64,000 bases of DNA from Collimonas humicola (lineage in GTDB: Bacteria > Pseudomonadota > Gammaproteobacteria > Burkholderiales > Burkholderiaceae_D): positions 806,001 to 870,000 of the forward strand of contig NZ_JAGQEE010000001.1 in the NCBI RefSeq assembly GCF_018304945.1. The letters run 5' to 3'. This document shows, in pieces, positions 8,681-18,625 of the stretch. The notes under the pieces were generated by a model. That model had not been told where the DNA came from. It saw only the letters and a list, made by a program, of their open reading frames with translations, and searched no databases. Positions within the stretch are counted from its first letter, which is position 1, and the number at the start of each line of letters is the position of its first letter. The position numbers and the translations under genes are program-made.

Positions 8681-9421
8681 TTATTGCGCCTTGTCCCAGT
8701 GCATGCGCCGCTCTTCAGTTGCTTCCTTGAGCAAATGATAGGACCGCTCTGGATTTTTCTCTGCATCCGGACTTCCGGCATCCATGGCTAGCGCCAGCGA
8801 CTGCAGCGCCGGCGGAAAATCCCCCTGCGCAGATTTCTCCAGCCAGCTGCGCGCCAGCACCGGGTCCTGAGGGACGCCGTCGCCCGCGGCATATGCGTTG
8901 GAAAGCAGGAACATGGCTTGCGCACTGCCGTTGGCGCTGGCTTGCTGCAGCCATGAAACGGATTGTTTCAGGTCTTGCGGCATGCCTTCGCCATACTTGG
9001 CCATGCGCGACAGCATCAAGGCAGCTCTTTCGTCCTCCTGCGCTGCCGCCTTTCCATACCATTGCGCGGCCGCCGCAGGATCTTTGCCGAGTCCCAGCTT
9101 GCCGTTGTAGTAAGCGCCGGCCAGGACAAAAGCAGCTTCTTTATCCCCGCCCCGGGCCGCCTTGATCAGCCAGAAAGCCGCATCTTTCTCGCTCGCTGCC
9201 TTGTCTTCGTAGGTCAGGGCCAATTCGCGCTGCGCGATTGATGAGCCGCGCTCTGCCCAGGCCTGCAATTGATCGACCGCAGATGCCTGCCCGCCCTGCC
9301 GGGCCAGCACGCCCAGGCTTTCCAGCTTCGCGCTGCCTGGCGCTGCCGGCTGCTGATCGCTACAAGCGGCAAGCAGCAGTCCGAAGATCAGCGCCACCGA
9401 CAGATTTGAATATGTTTTCAT
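8681..9421 (-). CDS. Sel1-repeat lipoprotein
   Basis: Exported lipoprotein of 246 residues. The ATG at 9421 gives the signal MKTYSNLSVALIFGLLLAAC with lipobox LAAC; the frame is open further upstream but those residues look non-coding. After the lipidated cysteine come four to five Sel1-like TPR units, for example AAFVLAGAYYNGKLGLGKDP and AMFLLSNAYAAGDGVPQDP. These form helical scaffolds for protein-protein contacts. It follows the cpdB-like gene on the same strand across a hairpin. The role is unknown. Confidence 0.82.
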   Translation of the reverse strand: MKTYSNLSVALIFGLLLAACSDQQPAAPGSAKLESLGVLARQGGQASAVDQLQAWAERGSSIAQRELALTYEDKAASEKDAAFWLIKAARGGDKEAAFVLAGAYYNGKLGLGKDPAAAAQWYGKAAAQEDERAALMLSRMAKYGEGMPQDLKQSVSWLQQASANGSAQAMFLLSNAYAAGDGVPQDPVLARSWLEKSAQGDFPPALQSLALAMDAGSPDAEKNPERSYHLLKEATEERRMHWDKAQ

Positions 9422-9436
9422 CTTTACCAAACAAGA

Positions 9437-9460
9437 CAAGCCCCGTGCAACCGGGGCTTG
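9437..9460 (-). terminator. Hairpin between cpdB-like and Sel1 genes
   Basis: Perfect stem CAAGCCCC/GGGGCTTG with an 8-nt loop, immediately downstream of the cpdB-like gene on the complement. The sequence following it on that strand is T-rich (TCTTGTTTGG) rather than a pure T-tract. It would end or weaken transcription before the Sel1 lipoprotein gene. Confidence 0.6.
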
Positions 9461-9498
9461 GTAAATCGAGGATGCCGGCCGCACCACGCCGGCCGCAC

Positions 9499-11592
9499 CT
9501 ACTTGCTCAAGTCGATCGCGTACTTGGAAAAGCCGCTGGGATCAAGAGCGCCCTCGGCGGTGACGCGGTTCAGGCCGAGCGCTTGCGCCACGGCCAGCTT
9601 GCCCGGCGTCGAACGCAGGATCACCGGCCCCTTGGTGGCTACCTTGACGAAGCTCCAGCTCTGGCCGCTGCCATTGTTCGCCTGCGTAACCTTGCCGAGC
9701 TTTTGCAGGTAGCCGCTGACCACCGCCTGGCTGGCGTCCGGCGACTTGATGATGGTCTTGCTGCCGTCGATGCCAGGGAAATTGCCGCCGCCGCTGGCGC
9801 GGTAGTCATTGGTGGCGACGATGAAATCGTCCGTGGCGGCCACCGGTTTGCCCTGGTAAGTCAGGTTGACGATACGGCTGCCGACCGGCTGGGTGACATC
9901 AATCTGGTACTGCATCGCATTGCCTTCGGCATAGAACACGTCGTAGTTGTAGATGGATGAATACGAGGGCACCAAGTCTTGTTCCGCGGTTGCGTTGGGA
10001 TCGATCTTACCGAATTGCGAAGCGGAGGTTTCCAGCCAGTTTTTGAGGTCCGAGCCCTTGATTTTCACTGCCTGCAGATTGTTGTTGCTGTACAGGTAGA
10101 GATCGCCGGGATTACGAACCTGCAAGGCAAATGGCGCCGCCTTGGATGCGGTCGGCGCGACATCGGTGAAATCCGACGGCCCGTTGCGGCCGGCCTTGAA
10201 CGGCGCGCTGCAAGAGATCACCGGGATGTTCTTGTAGCTGGCCAGCGTGGCGTCGGTGGAACTGCCGATGAAATTCTTGACATAGTCGATCTGCGCCTGG
10301 TTGACGATCTGGATCGCGCCGACATCGCCCGCCAGCGCAAAGTACGACGACATCTCGAAATCCGTAGTGGTGCCCAGCGGCTGCTGCGCATAGGCGATGG
10401 TGGCCTTGTGTTCGCTGTCCACCAGCGCCGCAATGGCGGGATCGGCCGCCACGCTGGTGACGCCGTCGGCATATTTGAAGCCGCGCGCTTCGACGGTAGT
10501 CAGGGGTTGCTGGATCACCCATTTGCCGCCCGTGTATTGCAGGGTCAGCTTGATGATGCCGAGGCGCCGCCCCCAGCTTTGCGCCATCACGGTCGGCACG
10601 TTATTGACAAAGCCGTTCTTGCTGTCGACGATGTTCTTGGGCAAAGCTGCCAGCGAAGCATCCAGCGCCGGCGCTTTGGCTTCCTTGGCTGCTGGGAAAA
10701 TCAGGTGCGAATGGCCGACCAGCAGCGCGTCGATGCCGGTGGTCGAGAGATACAGGCTGCCGTTTTCCATCTTCGGGCTGTAGGGCGAGGCATCCAGCCC
10801 GCCGTGCGAGAGCGCGACGATGACGTCGGCGCCGGCGCTGCGCAATTGCGGCACGTACTGGTTGGCGCTTTCCTGCACGCCGTTGACATACACCTTGCCG
10901 GCCAGGTTCTTCTGATCCCAGTCCATGATCTGCGGCGGCACGAAGCCGAGGATGCCGACCTTGAGCGGCACTTCGATGGTCTTGCCGTCCGGCGTGGTGG
11001 CGGCGAACAGCTTGGGAATCACGGCATAGGGATTGAAAATCGGCTTCTGGCTGGCCACGCTATTGACGTTCGACAGCACCAGCGGGAACGCCGGCGCGCC
11101 GCAAGTGCCGGCCGGCTTGGCGACGCCGGTCACGCCAAGGTCGGAATTGGTGATCTGGCTGAGGAATCCCAGGCCGTAATTGAATTCATGGTTGCCGATG
11201 CCGCCGCCGTCGTACTTGAGGGCATTCATCACCTTGTGCACCGCCAGCGTGCCGCTGCAGGTGACCGGCGTGGCCTGCGCCTGGTAGTCGCCCAGCATAG
11301 TGCCCTGGATGACGTCGCCGTCGTCGAACAGCACGTTGTTGGGATTTTCAGCGCGCGCGCCCTGGATCAGGGTCGAGGTGCGGTCCAGGCCCAGGCTGGC
11401 GTCGGGCGCCAGCGCGTAGTAGTTATAGCCGAGCACATTGGAATGGATGTCGGTGGTCTCAAGAATCGCCATCTTGAGTACGCTGCCTTCCTGCACCTGC
11501 GCCGGCAGCGTGGAGGAACTGCTGCCGCAGGCAGCCACGGTCATTGCGGCGACGGCAGCCAGCGCCGGCTTGCCAAATTTATTGATCATCAA
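9499..11592 (-). CDS. cpdB: Periplasmic 2',3'-cyclic nucleotide phosphodiesterase / 5'-nucleotidase
   Basis: Two-domain metallophosphatase of 697 residues that would hydrolyse extracytoplasmic nucleotides to nucleosides and phosphate. The N-terminus is a lipoprotein-like signal (VAAMTVAACGSSSS). Metal-binding motifs are ETTDIHSNV, FDDGDVIQGT, GIGNHEFNYG (the usual D of GNHEFDYG is N), VALSHGGLD and GHSHLIFP. The C-terminal 5'-nucleotidase domain has FIVATNDYRASGGGNFPG, close to the CpdB form. UshA is the alternative, but the C-terminal motif favours CpdB. Confidence 0.87.
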   Translation of the reverse strand: MMINKFGKPALAAVAAMTVAACGSSSSTLPAQVQEGSVLKMAILETTDIHSNVLGYNYYALAPDASLGLDRTSTLIQGARAENPNNVLFDDGDVIQGTMLGDYQAQATPVTCSGTLAVHKVMNALKYDGGGIGNHEFNYGLGFLSQITNSDLGVTGVAKPAGTCGAPAFPLVLSNVNSVASQKPIFNPYAVIPKLFAATTPDGKTIEVPLKVGILGFVPPQIMDWDQKNLAGKVYVNGVQESANQYVPQLRSAGADVIVALSHGGLDASPYSPKMENGSLYLSTTGIDALLVGHSHLIFPAAKEAKAPALDASLAALPKNIVDSKNGFVNNVPTVMAQSWGRRLGIIKLTLQYTGGKWVIQQPLTTVEARGFKYADGVTSVAADPAIAALVDSEHKATIAYAQQPLGTTTDFEMSSYFALAGDVGAIQIVNQAQIDYVKNFIGSSTDATLASYKNIPVISCSAPFKAGRNGPSDFTDVAPTASKAAPFALQVRNPGDLYLYSNNNLQAVKIKGSDLKNWLETSASQFGKIDPNATAEQDLVPSYSSIYNYDVFYAEGNAMQYQIDVTQPVGSRIVNLTYQGKPVAATDDFIVATNDYRASGGGNFPGIDGSKTIIKSPDASQAVVSGYLQKLGKVTQANNGSGQSWSFVKVATKGPVILRSTPGKLAVAQALGLNRVTAEGALDPSGFSKYAIDLSK

Positions 11593-11610
11593 ACGGTCTC
11601 CGGAAAAGAG

Positions 11611-11632
11611 AACGCGCCTTGGATGGCGCGTT
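11611..11632. other. Hairpin in the leader of the cpdB-like gene
   Basis: Perfect 8-bp stem AACGCGCC/GGCGCGTT with a 6-nt loop, about 20 nt before the cpdB start. On the complement it is followed by CTCTTTTCC and then the GGAG ribosome-binding site, so it could act as a leader structure or attenuator. No function is shown. Confidence 0.4.
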
Positions 11633-11762
11633 CTTCATGTGGGGCGCGTGGTTCTGGCGTTATGTAACGGCCAGGTAACGCATTGTCGGGATTATGTATC
11701 CCGAATATGACCCCATCATGAATCCGGCAGGCAATTATTTATCAGTCGTCAGCCATCGGCCA

Positions 11763-12524
11763 TCAGCTCTTGAGGCGGTAGCCGGTCTTGAATATCCACC
11801 AGAGCGCGCCCATGCACAGCGCCAGGAACGCCAGCGCCATGCCGGCGCTGATCAGCACGTTGACGTCGGCAACGCCATAGAAGCTCCAGCGGAAGCCGCT
11901 GATCAGGTACACCACCGGATTGAACAAGGCGATCTTTTGCCAGAACGGCGGCAGCATATTGATCGAATAGAAGCTGCCGCCCAGGAAGGACAGCGGCGTG
12001 ACGATCATCAACGGGATCAGCTGCAGTTTTTCAAAGCCGTCGGCCCAGACGCCGATGATGAAGCCGAACAGGCTGAAGGTGACTGCGATCAGGATCAGGA
12101 AGGCGATCATCCACCACGGATGGGCGATCTCGAAAGAAATGAAGAGCCGCGCCGTGGCCAGGATCAGCAGGCCGAGGATGACCGATTTGGTGGCCGCTGC
12201 GCCGACATAGCCGCCGACGATTTCCACGCTGGAGATCGGCGCCGACAGCACCTCGTAAATGGTGCCGGAAAATTTCGGCATGTAGATGCCGAACGAGGCG
12301 TTCGCGGTGCTTTGCGTCATCAGCGACATGATGATCAGGCCGGGAATGATGAAGGCGCCGTAGCTGACGCCGTTGATGCTGACCATGTGCGAGCCGATGG
12401 CGGCGCCGAACACGACGAAATACAGCGCGGTGGAAATCACCGGCGAAGCGATGCTCTGCATCAGCGTGCGCCCGGTGCGCGCCATCTCGAACATATAGAT
12501 TGCGCGGATAGAATGAAGATTCAT
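11763..12524 (-). CDS. ABC-2 type transporter permease
   Basis: Membrane subunit of an ABC-2 exporter, 253 residues from the ATG at 12524 ([17 protein letters not shown]). Six hydrophobic segments are visible, and [17 protein letters not shown] matches the conserved ABC-2 loop before the last helices. It begins 2 nt after the stop of the ATPase gene, so the two form an operon. Relatives include drug, polyketide and capsule exporters (NodJ/DrrB-like); the substrate is not readable. Confidence 0.9.
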   Translation of the reverse strand: MNLHSIRAIYMFEMARTGRTLMQSIASPVISTALYFVVFGAAIGSHMVSINGVSYGAFIIPGLIIMSLMTQSTANASFGIYMPKFSGTIYEVLSAPISSVEIVGGYVGAAATKSVILGLLILATARLFISFEIAHPWWMIAFLILIAVTFSLFGFIIGVWADGFEKLQLIPLMIVTPLSFLGGSFYSINMLPPFWQKIALFNPVVYLISGFRWSFYGVADVNVLISAGMALAFLALCMGALWWIFKTGYRLKS

Positions 12525-12526
12525 GT

Positions 12527-13447
<921 letters not shown>

Positions 13448-13734
13448 TCGGCTTCCTTCTAAAATCCGGATAGTCATGCATTCTAATGGTGCTTTGTATT
13501 TACTGCTGGCAAGCGGCCATATGCAGGGAAGCAAGGAAAAGTGTCTCTACGGCCGGTTTTCCATTGCCGGAATCGGCTGCAAGCCATTGAAATTGCCGGG
13601 CTTGCTTAAATTGCACGATTATCACGCGGCGGGCGCGATTATTCCCGGCATTTGCGCAGACAGTGATTGCCTCGATCCAAAAAACTACTTACTCTCTCTG
13701 CCTATATCCATTTTTGCTTTGCTTTAAAGACAAT

Positions 13735-14754
13735 ATGAACGCAGCTATCCTGCTCACCGGGGCAACCGGCTACATCGGTTCCCACACCTGGGTTGAGCTG
13801 CTCGATGCCGGCCATGAGGTGGTCGGCGTCGACAACCTGGCCAACAGCAGTCCGCTGGTGCTGGACCGCATCAAGAAAATCACCGGCAAGACCCCGGTCT
13901 TCGTGCAGGCGGATCTGTGCGATCGCGCCGGCACCGAACGCTTGTTCCGCGATTACCGCATCGGCGCAACCATCCATTTCGCGGCGTTGAAATCGATAGG
14001 AGAATCGGTCGCCAAGCCGCTGGAATACTATGCCAACAACCTGAACAGCCTGCTGACGCTATGCACGGCGATGCGCGATGCCGGCGTGGAAAAAATGGTT
14101 TTCAGCTCATCGGCATCGGTGTATGGCGATCCGGCCGCCTTGCCCATCCTCGAGCATTTTCCGCTGGCGGCCTCGAGTCCCTATGGCCAGACCAAGCTGA
14201 TCGGCGAGCAGATACTGCGCGACCTGGAACAGTCGGACCCGCGCTGGAAGATCGCCTATCTGCGCTATTTCAATCCGGTAGGCGCGCATAAGAGCGGCTT
14301 GATCGGCGAAGACCCGCGCGGCAATCCGGATAACCTGATGCCTTATATCGCGCGGGTGGCAGCCCGACGCAGCGCCAGGCTGCCGGTATTCGGCGGCGAC
14401 TATCCGACCGCCGACGGCACCGGCGTGCGCGACTATATCCATGTGGTCGACCTGGCCAAGGCGCATCTTGCGGCGCTGAACTATCTGCAAGGCAAACAAC
14501 AAAGTTTCACCGCGAATATCGGCAGCGGCCGCGGCTATAGCGTGCTGGAAGTCATCGCTGCCTACGAAAAAGCCAGCGGCCGGCCGGTGCCTTACGATAT
14601 GGCGCCGCGCCGTCCGGACGATATCGCCTCGTGCTATGCCGATCCCGGACGGGCGGCCGAACTGCTGGGCTGGCGCGCAGAGGAAGACCTGGAATCGATC
14701 TGCACCGATTCCTGGCGCTGGCAGTCGCAAAACCCGGCCGGCTTTACCGATTGA
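13735..14754 (+). CDS. galE: UDP-glucose 4-epimerase
   Basis: Interconverts UDP-glucose and UDP-galactose for cell-surface sugars. The ATG at 13735 gives 339 residues, the usual GalE length. The NAD-binding motif GATGYIGSH is at the N-terminus. The catalytic Ser and Tyr-x-x-x-Lys are in FSSSASVYGDP and SSPYGQTKLIGEQ, and RYFNPVGAH and GTGVRDYIHVVDLA are diagnostic of the family. It stands alone, divergent from the ABC exporter, with about 250 nt of non-coding sequence upstream. An in-frame extension to 13663 has no family similarity. Confidence 0.95.
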   Translation: MNAAILLTGATGYIGSHTWVELLDAGHEVVGVDNLANSSPLVLDRIKKITGKTPVFVQADLCDRAGTERLFRDYRIGATIHFAALKSIGESVAKPLEYYANNLNSLLTLCTAMRDAGVEKMVFSSSASVYGDPAALPILEHFPLAASSPYGQTKLIGEQILRDLEQSDPRWKIAYLRYFNPVGAHKSGLIGEDPRGNPDNLMPYIARVAARRSARLPVFGGDYPTADGTGVRDYIHVVDLAKAHLAALNYLQGKQQSFTANIGSGRGYSVLEVIAAYEKASGRPVPYDMAPRRPDDIASCYADPGRAAELLGWRAEEDLESICTDSWRWQSQNPAGFTD

Positions 14755-14803
14755 GCTGCATTGCCCGGCGCCGCGAAGACAGGGGAAGACTAGGGATGAG
14801 TTG

Positions 14804-15922
14804 TCAATGCAGGATGGCGCCGTGTTTGCCGACCATGATCATTTCGACAAATTTCGAACCGTCGTGGTTGCCCGGCGAATATGACACCCGCACGCCGCCC
14901 AGGTCGAAATCGCGTATCGTCTCCAGCGCTGCAATCAGTTTCGGCCGGGTTGGATTCGGCCCGGCCCGGCGCAACCCTTCGGTCAGCAGTTTCGCCGCCA
15001 CGAAGCCCTCAAACGCCGAATAGGAACTGGGCGGCGGCTTGGCCATGCCTTTCAGGACGCTCTGGAACTCCCGCGTCACGGCCGCCGCAAAGTCTTTGGG
15101 ATAAGGCATCACCTGCATGACGCTGACGCCGCGGCCGTCGTCGCCCAGCGATTCGAAAAAAGTCTCGGAACTGACATTGGAGAGCATCATGAACGCCGGA
15201 TGCGCGCCCTTCTTGTGCATCTGCTTGACGAAATCGGCGCAAGCTGACGGCGTGCACGCCATCAGGACTGCCTGCGGATTGGCGGCGGCGATGGCGCTGA
15301 CCGCCGGCTCCAGCTTCAGGTCCTTGCGGTCATAGCTTGCGGTGACCAGCGGGCTCAGCTTATGCGCCGCCAGATTGCGCTGGAATCCTGCCAATCCATC
15401 CTTGCCGAAGCTGTCGTCCTGATACAGGATCGCCACCTTCTTGATGCCGAGCGAACCAAACAACTCGATCATTTTCGCGGTTTCAGCCTGGTAGCTGGCG
15501 CGCAGATTGAACAGATAGGGGTTGAACGGCTGATGCAAGCTCTGGCCGCCCGAAAAAGGCGCGATCAGCGGCACCTTCTCGCTCATCAGCAGCGGCAGCA
15601 CGGCCTCCACAGTCGGCGTACTGCGGTAGCCGAACAGCGCCAGCGCGTTGTCCTGCTTCAGCAGCTTCTCGGTATTGAGCCGGGTGGTCTCCGGCTTGCG
15701 CTTGTCGTCATAGGACTTGAGCTCGATTTTGCGGCCATAGACGCCGCCCTGGGCGTTGACCCAGGCGAAATAAGCCAGCGCCCCCTCCATGTTTTCCTTG
15801 CCGGTGGCTTCGCCCGAAAGCTCCACCGACTGGCCGATGACGATTTTTTCCTGGCCCGCCCGCTCTTGCGCCTGGGCCAGCGCGACAGATGCAAATAAGA
15901 GTATGCCGATCAACATTTTCAT
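14804..15922 (-). CDS. Periplasmic binding protein, branched-chain amino acid (LivJ-like) family
   Basis: Type I periplasmic binding protein (Peripla_BP_6), 372 residues with signal peptide MKMLIGILLFASVALAQAQ. Family landmarks include IVIGQSVELSGEATGKE near the N-terminus, VPLIAPFSGGQSLHQP and VAILYQDDSFGKDGL. No permease or ATPase gene adjoins it, so it may be an orphan ligand-binding protein. A row of CTTACAA direct repeats lies just upstream of its start. Confidence 0.85.
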   Translation of the reverse strand: MKMLIGILLFASVALAQAQERAGQEKIVIGQSVELSGEATGKENMEGALAYFAWVNAQGGVYGRKIELKSYDDKRKPETTRLNTEKLLKQDNALALFGYRSTPTVEAVLPLLMSEKVPLIAPFSGGQSLHQPFNPYLFNLRASYQAETAKMIELFGSLGIKKVAILYQDDSFGKDGLAGFQRNLAAHKLSPLVTASYDRKDLKLEPAVSAIAAANPQAVLMACTPSACADFVKQMHKKGAHPAFMMLSNVSSETFFESLGDDGRGVSVMQVMPYPKDFAAAVTREFQSVLKGMAKPPPSSYSAFEGFVAAKLLTEGLRRAGPNPTRPKLIAALETIRDFDLGGVRVSYSPGNHDGSKFVEMIMVGKHGAILH

Positions 15923-15963
15923 GCTTGTCCCCCTGTTTGTAATTATTTTCTCAGGACAATACT

Positions 15964-16001
15964 CTTACAAAGCTTACAAACAGCTTACAAGCGGCTTTCA
16001 A
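15964..16001. promoter_or_regulatory. Direct heptamer repeats upstream of the LivJ-like gene
   Basis: CTTACAA occurs at 15964, 15973 and 15984, and a variant CTTTCAA at 15995, so the steps are 9, 11 and 11 nt. They lie 42-79 nt upstream of the start at 15922. Near-helical spacing of direct heptamers is the pattern bound by OmpR/PhoB-type response regulators. The regulator is unknown. Confidence 0.5.
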
Positions 16002-16092
16002 ACGACGTTCATTTCACGCCGATTTGTTGTAATCGCCGACCTGGCAGGCCATGGCGCTTCAGCGCTTGCGCCGAGCATTCCAGTCCAGGCCC

Positions 16093-16119
16093 GCGCTCCG
16101 CACCGCAGGCGCGGAGCGC
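16093..16119. other. GC-rich hairpin downstream of the second binding-protein gene
   Basis: Perfect 9-bp stem GCGCTCCGC/GCGGAGCGC with a 9-nt loop, 27 nt past the stop of the gene at 16146-17369. There is no T-tract on either side, so it may be a mRNA-stabilising stem or a Rho-assisted end rather than an intrinsic terminator. Confidence 0.4.
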
Positions 16120-16145
16120 CAGGCAGACAGGCATGCATGCACAGC

Positions 16146-17369
16146 TCATTTCTTGACGCGGGTAATCAGGCCGCTGCTGGCGTCTTCCGGATAAGCGTAA
16201 GCCACCTGCCCTTTTTGGATTTCGCCCATGACGATCATGTTCAGGCTGATGGCTTCATGGTCGGTCGGCGAAAACGGCCGCTGGTAGCGCGAAACCACGG
16301 TCGACAAGGTGGGCTGGCGCAAGTCTTCCAGGGCAGCGCGGATCTTGTCGCCGTCGGTGGAGCGGGCCTGGTGGATCGCCAGGATAATCAGGCGCAAGGC
16401 ATCGTAAGTCTGGGCCGCAGCGACCGCCGACGGGATCCGGCTCACCTTGTTGGTTTTCTTATAAGCCAGCGCGAACTGGTTGCTGACCGTACCGCCGTGG
16501 TTTTCGATATAGGTGACCGCCGTACGCACGCCTTCGCTGCTATCTGCGGACAGGTCGATAAACGATTTATGCGACAGCGTCCAGGGACCGACAATCGGCA
16601 GTTTCAGCTTCATCATGGCGGCGCTTTTCGCCACCATCGCGCCTTCGTCCGCCAGACAGTACAGCACCACCGCCTGGGCGCCTGCTTCCCGCGCCTGCGC
16701 CAGCTGGCTGCTCATGTCTTGCTCGCCGACCTTGAAGCTGGCCACCGTCACCGGCGCCAGCTGGCGGCGCGTCAGCTCGTCCAGCACGCTCTGCTTGCCT
16801 GACTGGCCATAGGGCGTTTCATCATGCAGCAGCGCGATCTTGGTGATCTTGCGGCGGTCGATCAGGTCGTTCAGGATCACGATCGGCTGCAAGGCATCGC
16901 TGGCGGAAATACGGAACACATAGCTGACGGCGGAGGCCGGCGGCATCAGTTGCTCGTTGATGACGGCGCCGGTGGCGCTGCTGATGATCACGGGGATCCT
17001 GGCGTCCTGGAATATTTTGGCGGAAGGCAGCGCGACGCCGGTGTTGCCGAAGCCAACCGCGGCGACGACTTTTTCCTTGTCAACCAGATCCCTGGCGATG
17101 CGGGCGCCGACTTCAGGCTTGGCTTCATCGTCGCGCTCGACCAGCTCGACGCGGTGCCCCAGTACGCCGCCAAACTGATTGATGTCGCTCAGGAAAACCC
17201 GGGCGCCGCCGCGTATGCTTTCGCCGATGTCTTCGGACGACTTCCCGGTAATTGGGCCGATGACGGCGATCTTGATAGGCGGTTTTTCAGCAAGAGCCGG
17301 AAAACTTGTACAAAGAATCAGGACTGGCAACATTCTTTTGAAAGAAAATTTTAGCAACATCGTCTCCAT
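16146..17369 (-). CDS. Periplasmic binding protein, branched-chain amino acid (LivJ-like) family
   Basis: A second, clearly divergent member of the same family, 407 residues. A signal peptide runs through RMLPVLILCTSFPALA. Family landmarks are KIAVIGPITGKSSEDIGES and VAAVGFGNTGVALPSAKIF. It lies 223 nt upstream of the first member on the same strand, again without transporter partners. An internal ATG at 17360 is preceded by GGAGA at short spacing, so the protein may be three residues shorter. Confidence 0.85.
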   Translation of the reverse strand: METMLLKFSFKRMLPVLILCTSFPALAEKPPIKIAVIGPITGKSSEDIGESIRGGARVFLSDINQFGGVLGHRVELVERDDEAKPEVGARIARDLVDKEKVVAAVGFGNTGVALPSAKIFQDARIPVIISSATGAVINEQLMPPASAVSYVFRISASDALQPIVILNDLIDRRKITKIALLHDETPYGQSGKQSVLDELTRRQLAPVTVASFKVGEQDMSSQLAQAREAGAQAVVLYCLADEGAMVAKSAAMMKLKLPIVGPWTLSHKSFIDLSADSSEGVRTAVTYIENHGGTVSNQFALAYKKTNKVSRIPSAVAAAQTYDALRLIILAIHQARSTDGDKIRAALEDLRQPTLSTVVSRYQRPFSPTDHEAISLNMIVMGEIQKGQVAYAYPEDASSGLITRVKK

Positions 17370-17509
17370 TCAGTAGTGTTCAGGTTTTCCTGTGCCGGAT
17401 GAACCGCGCAGCAATGCACTGGCGTTGTTATGTGTCTTGCTGCGGTCTCCATAAGGAAGTTATTGCAATTACAACACAAGCTGATCACGGCTCGTTCTAA
17501 GTGCACACG

Positions 17510-17536
17510 TAAAAACGGCTCCCTTGGGGGAGCCGT
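17510..17536 (-). terminator. Intrinsic terminator of the RDD gene
   Basis: Perfect 9-bp stem ACGGCTCCC/GGGAGCCGT with a 4-nt loop. On the complement it is followed by TTTTT (positions 17514-17510). It lies about 55 nt downstream of the RDD gene. Confidence 0.85.
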
Positions 17537-17591
17537 GAAACCTGTCCATCAGCGATTCTGCCTGCCGTCCCGGCGTAATGCTGAAGCCTTC

Positions 17592-18038
17592 CTATCTACC
17601 GCGTTTTTTTCTGCGCACCACGACAGTGCCCGCCATCTTGTCGTGCCAGCCTTGTTTTTTGTTGTCGAAGGCCACCCATATGAAGCCCAGGCACAGAGCA
17701 AATGCGGAGACGAAATAGCCGATGTAACGCACGGCCAGCTGGAACGGCCTGGGGTCCGCGCCGGTCTTGGCATCAGCTATTTTCGCGCCGATCATCATTT
17801 TCCCCGGCGAGCTTTGCGTCAGCAGCCAGAACGCCAGGGTGGCGGCGAGGGGAAATACCCACTCGAAGAGAACACCGCTGAAGCCCTTGAACAGCCTGTC
17901 GTCCTGCCAGTATGCGCGACCGTAGACCGCCAGCATGATGGGAATGATCACCAGCAGCTGCAACACCGAGTCGACCAGGCTGGCCAGCATGCGTGGCCAG
18001 AATCCTACGTACTCCAGTTCAGATTGCGTTTGCTCCAT
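17592..18038 (-). CDS. RDD family membrane protein
   Basis: Small membrane protein of 148 residues with the RDD signature: FWPRMLASLVDSVLQLL (the Arg and Asp that name the family), QSSPGKMMIGAKIAD and KKQGWHDKMAGTVVV. Three hydrophobic segments are visible. RDD proteins are of poorly known function; some have been linked to ion transport. It follows regA by 50 nt on the same strand and has its own terminator, so it may be read through from the regulatory operon. Confidence 0.85.
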   Translation of the reverse strand: MEQTQSELEYVGFWPRMLASLVDSVLQLLVIIPIMLAVYGRAYWQDDRLFKGFSGVLFEWVFPLAATLAFWLLTQSSPGKMMIGAKIADAKTGADPRPFQLAVRYIGYFVSAFALCLGFIWVAFDNKKQGWHDKMAGTVVVRRKKRGR

Positions 18039-18088
18039 ATGACGGCCTTTGCTGTGAGCGCTACGATGCGGATTGAACGACGACTAGA

Positions 18089-18625
18089 CTACTTGATGCG
18101 CTGCTTTTCCAGCTTACGCGCCAGTGTACGGCGATGCATGCCCAAACGGCGCGCCGTCTCGGAAATATTGAAGCCGGTTTCCACCAGCACTTCGTGGATG
18201 CGCTCCCATTCCAGCGTCTTGATCGAGGTCGAACGCGTGCTCAGTTCAAGCTCGGCCACCCCGGCAACGTGGCCGAAAGCGGCCTCGATGTCGTCGGTAT
18301 TGGAGGGCTTCGCCAGGTATTGGCAGGCGCCCAGCTTGATCGCTTCCACCGCCGTGGTGATGCTGGCGAAACCGGTCAGCACCACGATCAGCATGGCTGG
18401 ATCGTGCTTGTGCAGCATCTGCACGCAAGCCAGTCCGGAAGTATTGTCGCTCAGCTTGAGGTCGACCACGGCATAGCCCGGCGAATGCTGCTGCAGCAGT
18501 TGCGCGGCTTCATCCAGGTTGGCCGCCAGCAGCACTTTGTAGTCGCGCCGCTCGAACGAACGGCCGAGCGTGCGCGCGAAAGTGGCGTCGTCTTCAATGA
18601 TCAGCAGCAGACGATCAGCCGGCAT
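18089..18625 (-). CDS. regA: Redox response regulator RegA/PrrA/RoxR type
   Basis: Cytoplasmic two-component regulator, 178 residues. The receiver domain has the acidic pair in IIEDD, phospho-acceptor D55 in VVDLKLSD and K106 in YLAKPSNT. A short linker leads to a Fis-type helix-turn-helix at the C-terminus (ISETARRLGMHRRTLARKLE), the nearly invariant RegA DNA-binding helix. Its start overlaps the end of regB. RegA homologues control terminal oxidase and other redox genes, which suits its position behind the cyo genes. Confidence 0.95.
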   Translation of the reverse strand: MPADRLLLIIEDDATFARTLGRSFERRDYKVLLAANLDEAAQLLQQHSPGYAVVDLKLSDNTSGLACVQMLHKHDPAMLIVVLTGFASITTAVEAIKLGACQYLAKPSNTDDIEAAFGHVAGVAELELSTRSTSIKTLEWERIHEVLVETGFNISETARRLGMHRRTLARKLEKQRIK

